Positions 15,822-26,688 of a stretch of 39,416 bases of DNA are shown piece after piece. The notes under the pieces were generated by a model. The model was not told where the DNA came from. It saw only the letters and a program-made list of their open reading frames with translations, and searched no databases. The stretch lies in contig JAJRRH010000135.1 of the NCBI GenBank assembly GCA_024279715.1, positions 1 to 39,416 of the forward strand, given 5' to 3'. This DNA comes from Bacteroidota bacterium (lineage in GTDB: Bacteria > Bacteroidota > Bacteroidia > Flavobacteriales_D > JABDKJ01). The translations under genes were made by a program, and so were the position numbers. Positions within the stretch are counted from its first letter, which is position 1. Each line of letters begins with the position of its first letter.

Positions 15822-18800
15822 ATGAAACAACTTCTATTGACATTGCTCCTGGTTGGTATGATTGGATTCCTTCAATCCCAATCTGATTACAACCGAAATA
15901 TTGACTTTATAAAAAACCAAAATCAATGGCATGAAAATGTCAAGTACAAGTGTCAGCTTGTAGATGGTTTTGTCTTTCTTGAAGATCAAAAATTCACATA
16001 TACTTTTTTCAAGGCAGAAGATATCATGATGAAACATGAAATTCAACATGCTTCTGAAGAAGAGCAAGATGCTTTTCAACTTCATGGACACAGCTGGAGA
16101 CTTGAATTTTTGAATTCTCTAGAACCTGTTTTGAGCGGGTTTGATGTTCGTACTTATTATCACAATTACTTTATCGGTGATGCGTCAAAATGGGCGAGTC
16201 ACGTTCCTATATATAATGGTGTAAAGTATGAAGGAATGTATTCTGGTGTTGACCTTATGGCGTACAGTCAAGACGGATTCTTTAAGACAGATTGGATTGT
16301 ATCTATTGGAGCAGACCCAAGTCAAATAGCGTTCAGCTATGAAGGAATCGATGAATATTCTTTGATCGACGGTGACATTTCATTGTCGACATCCATTGGA
16401 ATGGTAAGGGAAAGTGAGCCTATTGCCTATCAATTTATAAGTGGGGTAAAGGTTTATGTGAATTGTCAATACATTATTAATGACGGCATCGTACGGTTTG
16501 ATTTTCCGAATGGCTATGATGAGACCGTTGAGTTAGTAATTGATCCAACATTAATCGCCTCTACCTTGTCTGGTTCTAGTGGGTCAAGTAATTATGGACA
16601 TACCGCCACTTTTGATAATGAGGGAAATATCTACACTGGTTGTATCTCTTTCGAGTCAGTTTATCCAACTACCACCGGCGCTTTTGCGGTAAATTATAAC
16701 GGTGGATTCACGGATTGTGGTATATCGAAACTAACCCCAGATGGTTCTGATTTAGTATGGGCGTCTTTTTTAGGCGGTAATGATGGCGAAAATCCACACA
16801 GTATGATAACAAATGGCAATCAGGAATTATACGTGTATGGCACAACTTCAAGTACAGATTTTGCAACTACAGCTACTACATATCAAGGATCGTCCGGGGG
16901 CAATACGGATATATTTGTAAGTCATTTTTCGGCAGATGGGAGTGCTCTTCTTGGATCCACTTACCTTGGAGGAAGCGATGTAGATGGCACCAATTCAAAT
17001 GGTGTTAATTATGGAGATAGTTATCGGGGAGAGATAATTTTGGACTTTCAAGACAAGCCTATAATTACTTCAGGATCATCATCTACTAATTTCCCAACTA
17101 CTGGGGGAGCTATTCAATCCACTAATAGCGGTGCTCAAGATGCAGTAATTTGTCGATTAAATTCTACGCTATCAAATCTAGAGATGAGCACGTACTTAGG
17201 AAGCAGTGAAGGAGACATGGGGTATGGTGTACGAGCAGCTTCCGATGGATCTTATTATGTCGCAGGTAGTGCAGGAGATGGATTTACGGTGACCGCTGGT
17301 GTTTATCAATCTGGATTTGCTGGTGGAGGTGGTGGATGGAGTGGTAATGCAGTAGATGGCTTTATTTGTCGCATAAATTCCAGTGGCACAACATTGCTAG
17401 CAAGTACATATCTGGGCACATCATCCGATGATCAAATCTTTTTTATCGATCTTGATACGGATGAAAATGTGTTTGTATTTGGGCAAGGTGGTGTAGATAT
17501 GCCAGTAACGGATAACGTATATATAAACCCGAATTCAGAACAGTTTATTACTAAGTTGGATGCAGACTTGACGGAAGTGTTAGTTGGTACTGTGATAGGA
17601 AGTGGTAATGGAGGTGGTGATTTTGGAAGTACAGATTTTGTTCCCGACGCTTTCTTGGTAGATAATTGCAATAATATTTATATCTCTGGGTACAGTGCGT
17701 TTGGCACTTTAGAAACTACGGCTGATGCTTTGTTTACTGATGGAGGATTCTATCTAGCAGTTTACTCTGAAAACATTGAAGATTTGGAATATGGCACTAT
17801 GTACACTGGGGATCACGTGGATGGAGGTACTTCTCGATTTGATAAAAATGGCACCGTCTATCAGGCTGTGTGTTCAGGGGGTGGATTCTCAACAACTTCT
17901 GACGCCTGGGCGACAGACCAAAGCACAGGTTGGGATATTGGTGTGTTTAAAATAAATTTTGACGTTTCCGGAGTCAATGCGTCAGTAGGGGGCTCAGACA
18001 TCAACGGCTGTGCACCTTTTGTGACTACATTTGAGAATTATTCTACAGGGGATCAATTTTTGTGGGATCTTGGTGATGGAACAACCTCAACTGAATTTGA
18101 ACCAACCCATACATATAGTGATCCTGGAGTCTATACTATTACATTAATAGTGTCAGACTCGTTGAGTTGTAATTTAGCCGACACTTCAAGTTTTGAAATA
18201 AATATTAGTACCCCTATGGATTATACGCCTTCATTTACTTTTGAATTAGGATGTAATGACTTGTCAGCTACCTGTACTAATTCTACCGATATTGATTTCT
18301 TACAATATATATGGGATTTTGGCGACGGAACGGTGGTGGAGGATTATGATGGATTTCATATCTATGATGAGCCTGGTGAGTATGTCATCGAACTCACCGC
18401 TATTGATAATGGATGTGTTAATGCTGATAGTATTAGTACGACAGTGAATGTGCTTGGAGAAGTGGTGGCAGCTTTAGGCAATGCGAATCTTGAAGGGTGC
18501 TCACCCTTTTTGGCTGAATTTGATAATCAAAGTGCGGGTTCAGTGTACACTTGGGATTTTGGTGATGGAACACCATCAGAATCAGGTCAGGAAATTACTC
18601 ATCTTTACACAGAACCAGGTATTTACGATGTGCTTTTGTTGGTAGAAGGTTTGGGGAATTGTGATGGCGCTGACACCACTACTGCCACAGTTACCGTCAT
18701 AGAGCCGCAGGTGGAATCGGCTTTTAGTATCGATCAAATTCAAGGCTGTGAAGAGATGTTGATTCAGACCAATAATCTAAGCTCAGGAGTGGGTATTACT

Positions 18801-19670
18801 TACTCGTGGGATTTTGGAGATGGTGGGTCTAGCACAGAAGAAAATCCGTCTTATAATTATACAGAACCTGGAACTTACGTGGTTGTTTTGTCAATATTCG
18901 ACGATGTATGTGAATCAAATTTCTCTTCAGAACAAGTGGTTGACGTGATTTCGGCTGGAGCGTTCGAAATTGATGATGTACCCTTCTGTTATCATTGGAG
19001 CGAAACGACAGTCAATGGAAATGTAGTGCCTAATATCACAGGTTACCTTTGGTCTACTAATGAGACGACAGAAGTAGCCACTGTCACCTCCCCAGGAATC
19101 TATACCGTCACGGCATTTATCAATAATTGCTGGTTGACTGACGAGTTTGAAGTGTATGAAGTGGCAAGAATCAACTTGATGGATAGCATTGAACTTTGTG
19201 ATGATGCTAGCATAATGCTCCGAGTGCCATATGAAGGTGCCACCAGCCAAGAATGGTGTAATGGGGAGATGAGTGAAAATCAAAGCGTGAGTGTCGAAGG
19301 GGAGTACTGTTATACTTTTGATGATTCTTTTGGATGTCATCAAGAAGGGGTCTTTTATGTGGCAGACTCCGAAGAGTTCTCCAACGTATTTATACCTAAT
19401 TCCTTTTCTCCTAACGAGGATGGGATTAATGATTTGTTCAAGCCTGTTGTTACCAATTTAAGCTCCTATGAATTGACAATATATGATCGTGTTGGAAATG
19501 ATCTCTTTTATTCTGAGGATGCCTCCGAGTCATGGAATGGACAATATCTAGATGAGGAGAACTACTATATACCAACAGGCGTTTACACTTATAGGATTAA
19601 GTATAAAAGCGCCAGCGTATGTGATCTTGAATCTACGGAGAAGTATGGAGTAATTACGGTTGTTAGATGA
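15822..19670 (+). CDS. Large secreted SBBP/PKD-repeat protein with type B T9SS tail
   Basis: This 1282-residue protein starts with a signal peptide ending 'FLQSQS'. Residues about 20-240 form an N-terminal beta domain typical of gliding-associated proteins. About 245-700 hold SBBP-type propeller repeats recognised by 'STYLGGS', 'STYLGSS', 'STYLGTS' and 'ASFLGGN'. Four PKD domains follow, with cores 'WDLGDG' and 'WDFGDG' near residues 745, 828, 908 and 992. The end 'NVFIPNSFSPNEDGINDLF' begins a CHU_C-type (type B) sorting domain of about 95 residues. Such proteins are exported by T9SS and act in adhesion, polymer binding or gliding. ATG 15822 is preferred over 15789 because of the signal peptide. 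No enzyme domain is seen. Confidence 0.92.
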   Translation: MKQLLLTLLLVGMIGFLQSQSDYNRNIDFIKNQNQWHENVKYKCQLVDGFVFLEDQKFTYTFFKAEDIMMKHEIQHASEEEQDAFQLHGHSWRLEFLNSLEPVLSGFDVRTYYHNYFIGDASKWASHVPIYNGVKYEGMYSGVDLMAYSQDGFFKTDWIVSIGADPSQIAFSYEGIDEYSLIDGDISLSTSIGMVRESEPIAYQFISGVKVYVNCQYIINDGIVRFDFPNGYDETVELVIDPTLIASTLSGSSGSSNYGHTATFDNEGNIYTGCISFESVYPTTTGAFAVNYNGGFTDCGISKLTPDGSDLVWASFLGGNDGENPHSMITNGNQELYVYGTTSSTDFATTATTYQGSSGGNTDIFVSHFSADGSALLGSTYLGGSDVDGTNSNGVNYGDSYRGEIILDFQDKPIITSGSSSTNFPTTGGAIQSTNSGAQDAVICRLNSTLSNLEMSTYLGSSEGDMGYGVRAASDGSYYVAGSAGDGFTVTAGVYQSGFAGGGGGWSGNAVDGFICRINSSGTTLLASTYLGTSSDDQIFFIDLDTDENVFVFGQGGVDMPVTDNVYINPNSEQFITKLDADLTEVLVGTVIGSGNGGGDFGSTDFVPDAFLVDNCNNIYISGYSAFGTLETTADALFTDGGFYLAVYSENIEDLEYGTMYTGDHVDGGTSRFDKNGTVYQAVCSGGGFSTTSDAWATDQSTGWDIGVFKINFDVSGVNASVGGSDINGCAPFVTTFENYSTGDQFLWDLGDGTTSTEFEPTHTYSDPGVYTITLIVSDSLSCNLADTSSFEINISTPMDYTPSFTFELGCNDLSATCTNSTDIDFLQYIWDFGDGTVVEDYDGFHIYDEPGEYVIELTAIDNGCVNADSISTTVNVLGEVVAALGNANLEGCSPFLAEFDNQSAGSVYTWDFGDGTPSESGQEITHLYTEPGIYDVLLLVEGLGNCDGADTTTATVTVIEPQVESAFSIDQIQGCEEMLIQTNNLSSGVGITYSWDFGDGGSSTEENPSYNYTEPGTYVVVLSIFDDVCESNFSSEQVVDVISAGAFEIDDVPFCYHWSETTVNGNVVPNITGYLWSTNETTEVATVTSPGIYTVTAFINNCWLTDEFEVYEVARINLMDSIELCDDASIMLRVPYEGATSQEWCNGEMSENQSVSVEGEYCYTFDDSFGCHQEGVFYVADSEEFSNVFIPNSFSPNEDGINDLFKPVVTNLSSYELTIYDRVGNDLFYSEDASESWNGQYLDEENYYIPTGVYTYRIKYKSASVCDLESTEKYGVITVVR

Positions 19671-19999
19671 TATCACCTGCTTGCTTTTTTTTACAAAATA
19701 TCAGTGTGTTTTAAAGGGAAGAGTAGCGCGAATTTCTTCATAGTGGCAATGAATAGGGGCATGAAAGAGGTAAAATGACTCGCTAAAACGTAGAGTAGTA
19801 TTTTTTTTGTGTAGATTCATTTATCTCAGCCCGTTGAGATGGGGTGTTCATCTTGATTACTAACATCCTTATCGATAGTCAACATCGTTTAGTAGAATAA
19901 ATAGAAGATTTCTGGGAAGATAGCTTCTTATACGACTTTTTTTTCTAGCTTTAGAACAGCAAATGAATAGGACTTACAGCCTTCATTTTTTCTAAACGT
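19671..19999. other. Gene-free stretch between two large T9SS genes
   Basis: No coding frame is convincing. A small 6-bp hairpin (ATCTCA...TGAGAT, about 19834-19851) is present without a T tract, and T-runs after the upstream stop lack a stem. Nothing else is recognised. Confidence 0.6.
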
Positions 20000-22528
20000 A
20001 TGATAAAATATCTTCTTAAAATAGGAGCATTAGTTTTTTGTTTATTTATATTCAATACGACTCTCGCTCAGTCAGAATCTAAAGTAAAACATGAATATCC
20101 ATCAGAGTGGATGTATAATCAAAGAGCCTATCCTACAGGTACAATTAATAAAGCTGCAATAAAAAATGCCACAAAGCAGGTCATAGAAGCGAAGAATAAA
20201 AACGTAAATAAACTTAATGGCTCGTGGGAGCAAAAAGGACCATTGAATATTGGTGGTAGAATCACGGATATCGCAATTTCTCCAGACAACGACAATCATT
20301 TTTACATAGGCACGTCTGTTGGGGGTGTCTTCAAAACTACCGATAGGGGACAAACATGGTCGCCAATATTCGATGGTGTCGGGAGACCGTCAATAGGAAA
20401 CCTTGCCGTCGCACCAACGAATGCACAACGTATATATGTAGGTACGGGAGAGGCTAATGCTTCTGCTGGATCGGGAGCCTTTTTTGGAGACGGCATGTAT
20501 AGGAGTGATGACGGTGGACAGAATTGGTCTTCTATTGGACTTCCTAATTCAGAGCATATTGCAAGAATTCAAATTGATCCAAACAATCAAGATCGCTTAT
20601 TCGTGGCAGCTACAGGAGTGCTATACGGTAAGAATGATGAACGTGGAGTGTATCGTTCTATAGACGGTGGGGATAATTGGGAACAAGTACTTTTTGTATC
20701 TGACTCTACCGCCTGTATTGATCTTATCATGCATCCGGAGAATCCTAACATCTTATTGGCTGCTTTCTGGGAGCGGGTTAGATATCCGTGGGTAAGAGAC
20801 TATGCTGGGGTTACTTCTGGCGTGTATCGATCAGAGGATGGAGGAGAGACGTGGACATTATTAGCCAATGGACTACCAGCACCAGATGAGAATACAGGGC
20901 GTATTGGTTTGACAATATCCAGGTCTGGTAACTCGGATATTTACGCAAGCTATACCACTAATCAGATATCAAATACTTTTGATAAACTATTTAAATCTTC
21001 AGATTTAGGAATAACCTGGGAAGAAGTTAATTCTGGCTCTTTGAGTAGCGTGAATAGCAGTTTTGGCTGGTTCTTTGGTAATCTCCGTATTCATCCTACA
21101 GAGGAGGACGAAGTTTTTGTCTTGGGACAACAATTGTATAAAAGTAATAATAATGGCAACAGCTGGAATAATGCTACTAGCTCGATGCATGTGGATTTTC
21201 ACGCAATGGATTTTTCATGGACAGACCCCGACATGATGCTAATAGGAACTGATGGGGGATTATATATATCTGAAAATGGAGGAAATTCTTGGTCTCATTT
21301 TGAGAATCTTCCTATCACACAATTTTACAATATAGAAGTGGATGAGCAAAACCCAGAAACTATCTTCGGAGGAGCACAAGATAATAATACCTTGGTCTCT
21401 TTCAGTGGTGACCCAAGTGAATTTGAAGCTATACTCGGTGGGGATGGGTTTCATGTAAACGTAGATCCCAATGCCAGCAATATCGTATATGCAGAGTATC
21501 AGTTCGGAAATCTATTTAAATCTACTAATGGCGGTGTCAGTATGAATTCTGCAGTCGCGGGAATTGATGGTGGTGATCGTAATAATTGGAATACGCCTGT
21601 CGTACTATCCCCCTTTAATTCCGAAATAGTATATTATGGAAGTAATAAACTGTATCAATCCAATCAAGCATCTTTTTGGAATGCCATTAGTGATGATCTA
21701 ACCCATGGTCAGTTTGAGAATAGCAACTCTTTTGCAACATTAACCACTATAGCTCCTTCATACACTAACTTGGATGTGATATACACAGGAAGTGATGACG
21801 GGCGAGTGGCCGTCACTTTTGATGGTGGAGATAATTGGGAATTTGTAGACGCTCAATTACCCAACCGCTATGTAACAAGAATTGCTATCGATCCTAGTGA
21901 TGATTTGATGGCATACGTCACTTTCTCAGGGTATAAGTATGGTGATGTAGATGCTCATGTATATAAGACTACCGATGGCGGTCAGAATTGGTCTGCCATA
22001 TCATCCAACCTTCCGAATATCCCTGTTAATGAAATTGTGATATACGAGTCAGAAGAGGAGAGGTTACTCATCATTGCAAATGACCTCGGTGTGTGGTATA
22101 GCTCTGACGAGGGAGATGTATGGAGTGTAGTGGGTGATGATTTACCCATGACCATTGTAATGGATCTCCGAATACATAAACCAACACATACACTGTATGC
22201 CGGCACCTTTGGTAGATCTATCTATAGTATTGATCTCAATGAAGTTATCGCTGGAGTCAATGAGATGGAACAAATAGGAGAAGATCTCTTTGCCTATCCA
22301 ATACCAGTCAACGACATACTGTATGTAAAGACAGAAGGCACTTTAGATTTAAGAACTTCCGCCGTCTTGACGGATATAAAGGGGAGTATCGTAGGTCAGT
22401 TCTACCCTAGTTTTGAAAGTTACAATAAGTTATCTTTTGACTTAACGGATGTAGCGAATGGCACTTATTTTTTAAAGCTTAAATCGAACGTTAAGTATAA
22501 GGTAATAAAGGTGGTCGTACAACATTGA
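20000..22528 (+). CDS. Secreted BNR/Asp-box (sortilin-like) propeller with T9SS type A tail
   Basis: The 842-residue protein has a clear signal peptide ending 'TTLAQ'. Eleven or so Asp-box motifs occur through the chain, for example 'FKTTDRGQTW', 'YRSDDGGQNW', 'YRSIDGGDNW', 'YRSEDGGETW', 'YISENGGNSW' and 'YKTTDGGQNW', which indicates one or two large beta-propellers of the VPS10/sortilin type. The last 80 residues are a T9SS type A sorting domain ('YPIPVNDILYV', 'LTDIKGSIV', 'VANGTYFLKL'), with YPIP instead of the usual YPNP. Asp-box propellers include sialidases and xyloglucanases, but no catalytic set is recognised, so the role may be binding. It lies upstream of the propeller-sensor kinase. 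Confidence 0.9.
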   Translation: MIKYLLKIGALVFCLFIFNTTLAQSESKVKHEYPSEWMYNQRAYPTGTINKAAIKNATKQVIEAKNKNVNKLNGSWEQKGPLNIGGRITDIAISPDNDNHFYIGTSVGGVFKTTDRGQTWSPIFDGVGRPSIGNLAVAPTNAQRIYVGTGEANASAGSGAFFGDGMYRSDDGGQNWSSIGLPNSEHIARIQIDPNNQDRLFVAATGVLYGKNDERGVYRSIDGGDNWEQVLFVSDSTACIDLIMHPENPNILLAAFWERVRYPWVRDYAGVTSGVYRSEDGGETWTLLANGLPAPDENTGRIGLTISRSGNSDIYASYTTNQISNTFDKLFKSSDLGITWEEVNSGSLSSVNSSFGWFFGNLRIHPTEEDEVFVLGQQLYKSNNNGNSWNNATSSMHVDFHAMDFSWTDPDMMLIGTDGGLYISENGGNSWSHFENLPITQFYNIEVDEQNPETIFGGAQDNNTLVSFSGDPSEFEAILGGDGFHVNVDPNASNIVYAEYQFGNLFKSTNGGVSMNSAVAGIDGGDRNNWNTPVVLSPFNSEIVYYGSNKLYQSNQASFWNAISDDLTHGQFENSNSFATLTTIAPSYTNLDVIYTGSDDGRVAVTFDGGDNWEFVDAQLPNRYVTRIAIDPSDDLMAYVTFSGYKYGDVDAHVYKTTDGGQNWSAISSNLPNIPVNEIVIYESEEERLLIIANDLGVWYSSDEGDVWSVVGDDLPMTIVMDLRIHKPTHTLYAGTFGRSIYSIDLNEVIAGVNEMEQIGEDLFAYPIPVNDILYVKTEGTLDLRTSAVLTDIKGSIVGQFYPSFESYNKLSFDLTDVANGTYFLKLKSNVKYKVIKVVVQH

Positions 22529-22705
22529 TCCTATTGTTCTAGAGTTTATTTAATATTTCATTTTTCGTTTTTGCCCTAGAATTTTCATTTGGTAAGAATA
22601 CGTAGGGCTACTATCAACTCAGTTGTACAGACCAATTAACTAAATAATGACGCCGAATACTCATTTTCGTTTGGATATGTCTGTCAAATATTGTTTTTTG
22701 CAGTA

Positions 22706-25700
22706 ATGGTTGATTTCTCCCATAATTATAAAACCTTCCTTTGGTGTATAACATTTGTGATGTGTCATGCATTCGCAACGGCTCAGATGAGCCTAGTGGA
22801 GAATCGCTATTTTGAAACCATGACCACGGATGATAAACTCCCCTTTGATAAATTTAATTCTGGCGCTATTGATAGGGATGGATTTATTTGGATGTCAAGC
22901 GTACACGGAATAGTACGGTATGATGGTTACGAGTTTAAGGTGTATAGAAATGACATTGACGGTATCCATTCGATAGTAAATGGAAGACCTGGCAAAATAC
23001 TCATACATAAGGACAGAATGTGGATAGGTGGGTCGCTGGGATTGACTATTTTGGATTTAATGACGGGGGAATTTACAAATCTATCGGAGTTAGAACCCAA
23101 TGATTCTCTATGGACTAGCGATTTCAGAAAAATAGAATTAGACCCCGAAGGTAATCTTTGGGTAAAAAATAGCCAAGGTTTAATTAAATGTGATGCCAAA
23201 ACTTTAAGATTGACTCACCATAAAATAGATAGATATCTGAATGCTGTGGGATTGCATTTAACTAGAACTTGCGACCTAAGTTGGGATAAAAACGAAGACA
23301 ACATCGTATGGATTGGTACAGAATATGGACTTCTTAAGTACAATGTTGAAACGGAAGAGTACATAAACTATCTTTCTACTGATTTTACAGAGAATAGCGT
23401 GAAAGACAGTCTAGAATATGACCTTCATACAACTGTTATGGCAGACTCCTCAGGCATTGTTTATACTGGTATTTGGAGCACCTATTCTGGTAAAGCTCGA
23501 TGTAATGGTGTGCGTGCGTTTGATCCAAAAACAGAATCTTGGAACATGATTCATATCCCTAAGACTCGCAATGAGAGTCAAAAAATAACGGGTATATGGC
23601 ATAAGTCCATGGATGAGTTATGGATCGGACTACCTACTCGTGGACTTGCAACATACAATACAAAAACCGAGTCCTTTGTCTTTTACGATCATGATAAAAG
23701 TAATCCACATACTTTTAATGACCATGAAGTGAGATTCCCTTTAATGGATGCAATGAATAATTTATACGTAGCGACAATATCTGGATTGAGTATTGCGCAT
23801 AACCAACATAATGTTTTTAAAAGAGAAGAGTTTGTGACTTTGGACGTTCTGAATTCAGCGGGTGAAGATAAACGAGGGAGTTATGTTTTTAACTATCTTG
23901 ATACAGATAGATATGAATTTTATACGAGACACGGGGACAAAGGAGTTTTTGTAAAAGATAAAATTTCATCTAGGTCATGGATAATTCCTTTTGTTCAAAA
24001 TGAAAATTCGCCACAATCGAACTATCGTCAAGGCTTATTCGAAGATCATAATGGGGACATTTATGTTACTTCAGGAACTAACTTAATGGTGTTGGATGTC
24101 CACAATAACAGAATGACCAAGTTTAAGACGGACGAAGGAGAGGAAGTTACTTTTGATGCCGCTCTGGGGCGGCATATACTCGAGGATGATGAGAATAGAA
24201 TATGGATAGGAAGCCAGGGTGAGGAGGCGCAATTGATAGGTATAAATGCTAGTCGTGATAGTATTGTGTATTATAAAAATGAACCAAATGACCCCAATAG
24301 TCTTATTGTTAAAAACGGAATTTTAGACATGGACTTGGATGACAAAGGCAGAGTTTGGATTACCTCTGGAAATGGCACGTCATGTTTTAATCCTAACAAT
24401 AAAACATTTGAGAATTATTCAATGAATGGTGGTGTAGACCATAAGTTGATTTCAAATTTTTGTTACAACACAGTGACAGATACATTAGGTAGGAAATGGA
24501 TAAGTAGCTATGTTTTATATTGTATAGACGAGACAAAGCCAGAAGGTGAAAAAATTGAAGTAGTATCTAATAAAGAAGGATTACCGGGAAGCCTTGTGCG
24601 TACTATGAAGCTACATCCTGATGGCACTATATGGATGGTAACAGATAATGGATTTGTACACTTTAATCCCTATGATAAAGAAATAATAGTTTACACGACA
24701 AAAGAAGGAATTCCTAGAAATCAAATGTGGGATGATTACTTCTATATTACCGTTAAAGGGGAAGTAAGAATTTCTTCACACAATGGTAGCATAGAGTATC
24801 AGCCCGAATACGAAAAGAGCCTTCATGTGCCGAGTGTGGTCCTCACGGATTTTGAAGTCAAAGGAAAAACTTGGGGAAATAGCTTGGGGCTAAACACAAA
24901 GGATACAATCTTCTTGAGTTACAAGGAGAATTTCTTTGCTTTTAAATATGCTACGATGAATTTTGCCCCTCGTTTCGACAATACTTACCAGTATCAGTTA
25001 GAGGGAGTAGATGATGACTGGGTGGAAGGTGGAACAAGGAGGTATGCTAGCTATACGGATGTGGACGGAGGGTATTATACTTTCAAGGTAAAAGCGCAAG
25101 ACCGATTTGGAAATAACGCAGATAAAATTCTTTCGAAAGTTATTTTTATTTCAACCCCATATTGGAAGACTTGGTGGTTTAGAGGTATTATTGGTCTGAT
25201 AATTTTGGCTCTTCTTGCTGAAGCTATACAGTATCGGATGAATAATATACGAAGAGAGAAAGATTTGAAAGCAAAACTTGCTGAAAATGAAATGATCGCT
25301 TTGAGAGCACAAATGAATCCTCATTTTCTCTTCAATACGATAAATTCTATTAAGCGATTTATCATCAAGAATGAAACGAGTATCGCTGCCGATCATTTGA
25401 CGAAATTCTCTCGTCTGGTGCGATTGATTTTGAATAATTCTAATAGCAAAACAATCGTACTCAAGGACGAATTGGAGGCGCTAAGATTGTATATCGATAT
25501 GGAGCGAATGCGATTTGATGACAAATTTGAATTTGAAATTAACATAGATAGTTCTGTCCAAGTCGATAACATTGAAATTCCTCCGATGCTATTACAGCCC
25601 TTCGTCGAAAATGCAATATGGCATGGATTAATGCACAAGACGGACGGAGAAGGGCGTGTGGTGATAAAACTCAACGTTATAGATGAATATCTTGTATGCA

Positions 25701-25930
25701 CTATTGAAGACAATGGTATTGGTAGAAAAAAAGCTGCTGAAATGAAAAGCAAATCTGCGTTAAAGAAAAAATCACTTGGAATGGAATTGACAAAAAGAAG
25801 AATTGAACTCTTGGATCAATTTGCACAGAGTGAAGTGGTGAACCTTGAAATAATTGATTTAATAGATGATAGTGGTCAATCGGGAGGCACGAAAGTGATA
25901 GTAAGAATTCCTATAACAACCAATAAATAA
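22706..25930 (+). CDS. Propeller-sensor histidine kinase of the LytS type (Reg_prop, Y_Y_Y, His_kinase)
   Basis: This one-component-like sensor of about 1074 residues has a signal sequence ending 'ATAQ', a long periplasmic region of two-component regulator propeller repeats ('GFIWMSSVHGIVRYDGYEF', 'DNIVWIGTEYGLLKYN', 'ENRIWIGSQG', 'KGRVWITSGNG') and a Y_Y_Y domain (about 758-805, 'YQYQLEGVDDDW'). One transmembrane helix is near 823-845. The cytosolic part is a LytS-type kinase with H873 in 'RAQMNPHFLFNTINSIKRFI', 'LLQPFVENAIWHGL' and 'IEDNGIGRKKA'. ATG 22706 is chosen over TTG 22691. The response regulator gene starts 7 bases after its stop. In other Bacteroidota this architecture often senses glycan fragments or envelope state; the ligand here is unknown. 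Confidence 0.93.
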   Translation: MVDFSHNYKTFLWCITFVMCHAFATAQMSLVENRYFETMTTDDKLPFDKFNSGAIDRDGFIWMSSVHGIVRYDGYEFKVYRNDIDGIHSIVNGRPGKILIHKDRMWIGGSLGLTILDLMTGEFTNLSELEPNDSLWTSDFRKIELDPEGNLWVKNSQGLIKCDAKTLRLTHHKIDRYLNAVGLHLTRTCDLSWDKNEDNIVWIGTEYGLLKYNVETEEYINYLSTDFTENSVKDSLEYDLHTTVMADSSGIVYTGIWSTYSGKARCNGVRAFDPKTESWNMIHIPKTRNESQKITGIWHKSMDELWIGLPTRGLATYNTKTESFVFYDHDKSNPHTFNDHEVRFPLMDAMNNLYVATISGLSIAHNQHNVFKREEFVTLDVLNSAGEDKRGSYVFNYLDTDRYEFYTRHGDKGVFVKDKISSRSWIIPFVQNENSPQSNYRQGLFEDHNGDIYVTSGTNLMVLDVHNNRMTKFKTDEGEEVTFDAALGRHILEDDENRIWIGSQGEEAQLIGINASRDSIVYYKNEPNDPNSLIVKNGILDMDLDDKGRVWITSGNGTSCFNPNNKTFENYSMNGGVDHKLISNFCYNTVTDTLGRKWISSYVLYCIDETKPEGEKIEVVSNKEGLPGSLVRTMKLHPDGTIWMVTDNGFVHFNPYDKEIIVYTTKEGIPRNQMWDDYFYITVKGEVRISSHNGSIEYQPEYEKSLHVPSVVLTDFEVKGKTWGNSLGLNTKDTIFLSYKENFFAFKYATMNFAPRFDNTYQYQLEGVDDDWVEGGTRRYASYTDVDGGYYTFKVKAQDRFGNNADKILSKVIFISTPYWKTWWFRGIIGLIILALLAEAIQYRMNNIRREKDLKAKLAENEMIALRAQMNPHFLFNTINSIKRFIIKNETSIAADHLTKFSRLVRLILNNSNSKTIVLKDELEALRLYIDMERMRFDDKFEFEINIDSSVQVDNIEIPPMLLQPFVENAIWHGLMHKTDGEGRVVIKLNVIDEYLVCTIEDNGIGRKKAAEMKSKSALKKKSLGMELTKRRIELLDQFAQSEVVNLEIIDLIDDSGQSGGTKVIVRIPITTNK

Positions 25931-25937
25931 TAAAACA

Positions 25938-26669
25938 ATGAAAGTAGTATTAGTAGATGATGAAAAACATGCTTTAGAAACATTTGAATGGGAGCTAAAG
26001 CAGTGTGATATGGATATTGAGATCCTAGGGATGTTTGATAACCCAAAAGAAGCACTCGTATTTCTGCAAAAAAATGAAATTGATGTTTTGTTTTTGGATG
26101 TTGAAATGCCATTTATGAATGGTTTTGAACTGCTTGAAGCGCTGGGAGATATTGATTTCGATGTGGTATTTACTACAGCGTATGACCAATTTGCTCTGCA
26201 TGCATTTCAAGTCAGTGCTATTGGCTACCTCTTGAAGCCAATTGATAGAGGTGAATTAATGTCAACGCTTGAGAAGATTGATCAATCCAGTATGGGCAAG
26301 ACCACACAAGAACAATTAGAGCTTTTAGCAAAAAGACTAAAGGGAGACAATCAAAAAATTGCGTTACCAAGTCTCGAAGGACTAGAATTTGTTAATATAG
26401 AAGATATAATTAGATGTCAATCGGATAGTAATTATACCAATATCCACCTCGAGGGCCCACGTAAAATCTTAGTGTCAAAAACCCTCAAACAGATTTCAGA
26501 ATTACTAAAAGAAGGGCCGTTTTATAGAGTGCATAATTCACATCTTATTAATCTCAAAAAAATAAAAAACTATGTGCGGGGTGATGGCGGATATGTGATC
26601 CTTGAAGATGGCTCTGAAATAGATGTATCTCGTAGTAAGAAGAAAGACTTCTTGAGTATTTTTTCATGA
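25938..26669 (+). CDS. LytTR-family response regulator
   Basis: The 243-residue protein has a receiver domain with the acidic pair in 'VDDEKHA', the phospho-acceptor D54 in 'LFLDVEMP', 'FTTAYD' and K in 'LLKPID'. A LytTR DNA-binding domain runs from about 138 to the end ('LEFVNIEDIIRCQSDSNYTN', 'FYRVHNSHLINLKKI'). It is the cognate partner of the LytS-type sensor 7 bases upstream and is surely co-transcribed. LytTR proteins bind paired short direct repeats; no such site was located here. The adjacent T9SS genes are candidate targets by proximity only. Confidence 0.95.
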   Translation: MKVVLVDDEKHALETFEWELKQCDMDIEILGMFDNPKEALVFLQKNEIDVLFLDVEMPFMNGFELLEALGDIDFDVVFTTAYDQFALHAFQVSAIGYLLKPIDRGELMSTLEKIDQSSMGKTTQEQLELLAKRLKGDNQKIALPSLEGLEFVNIEDIIRCQSDSNYTNIHLEGPRKILVSKTLKQISELLKEGPFYRVHNSHLINLKKIKNYVRGDGGYVILEDGSEIDVSRSKKKDFLSIFS

Positions 26670-26688
26670 TTTCGAAATGTTTTGATAA

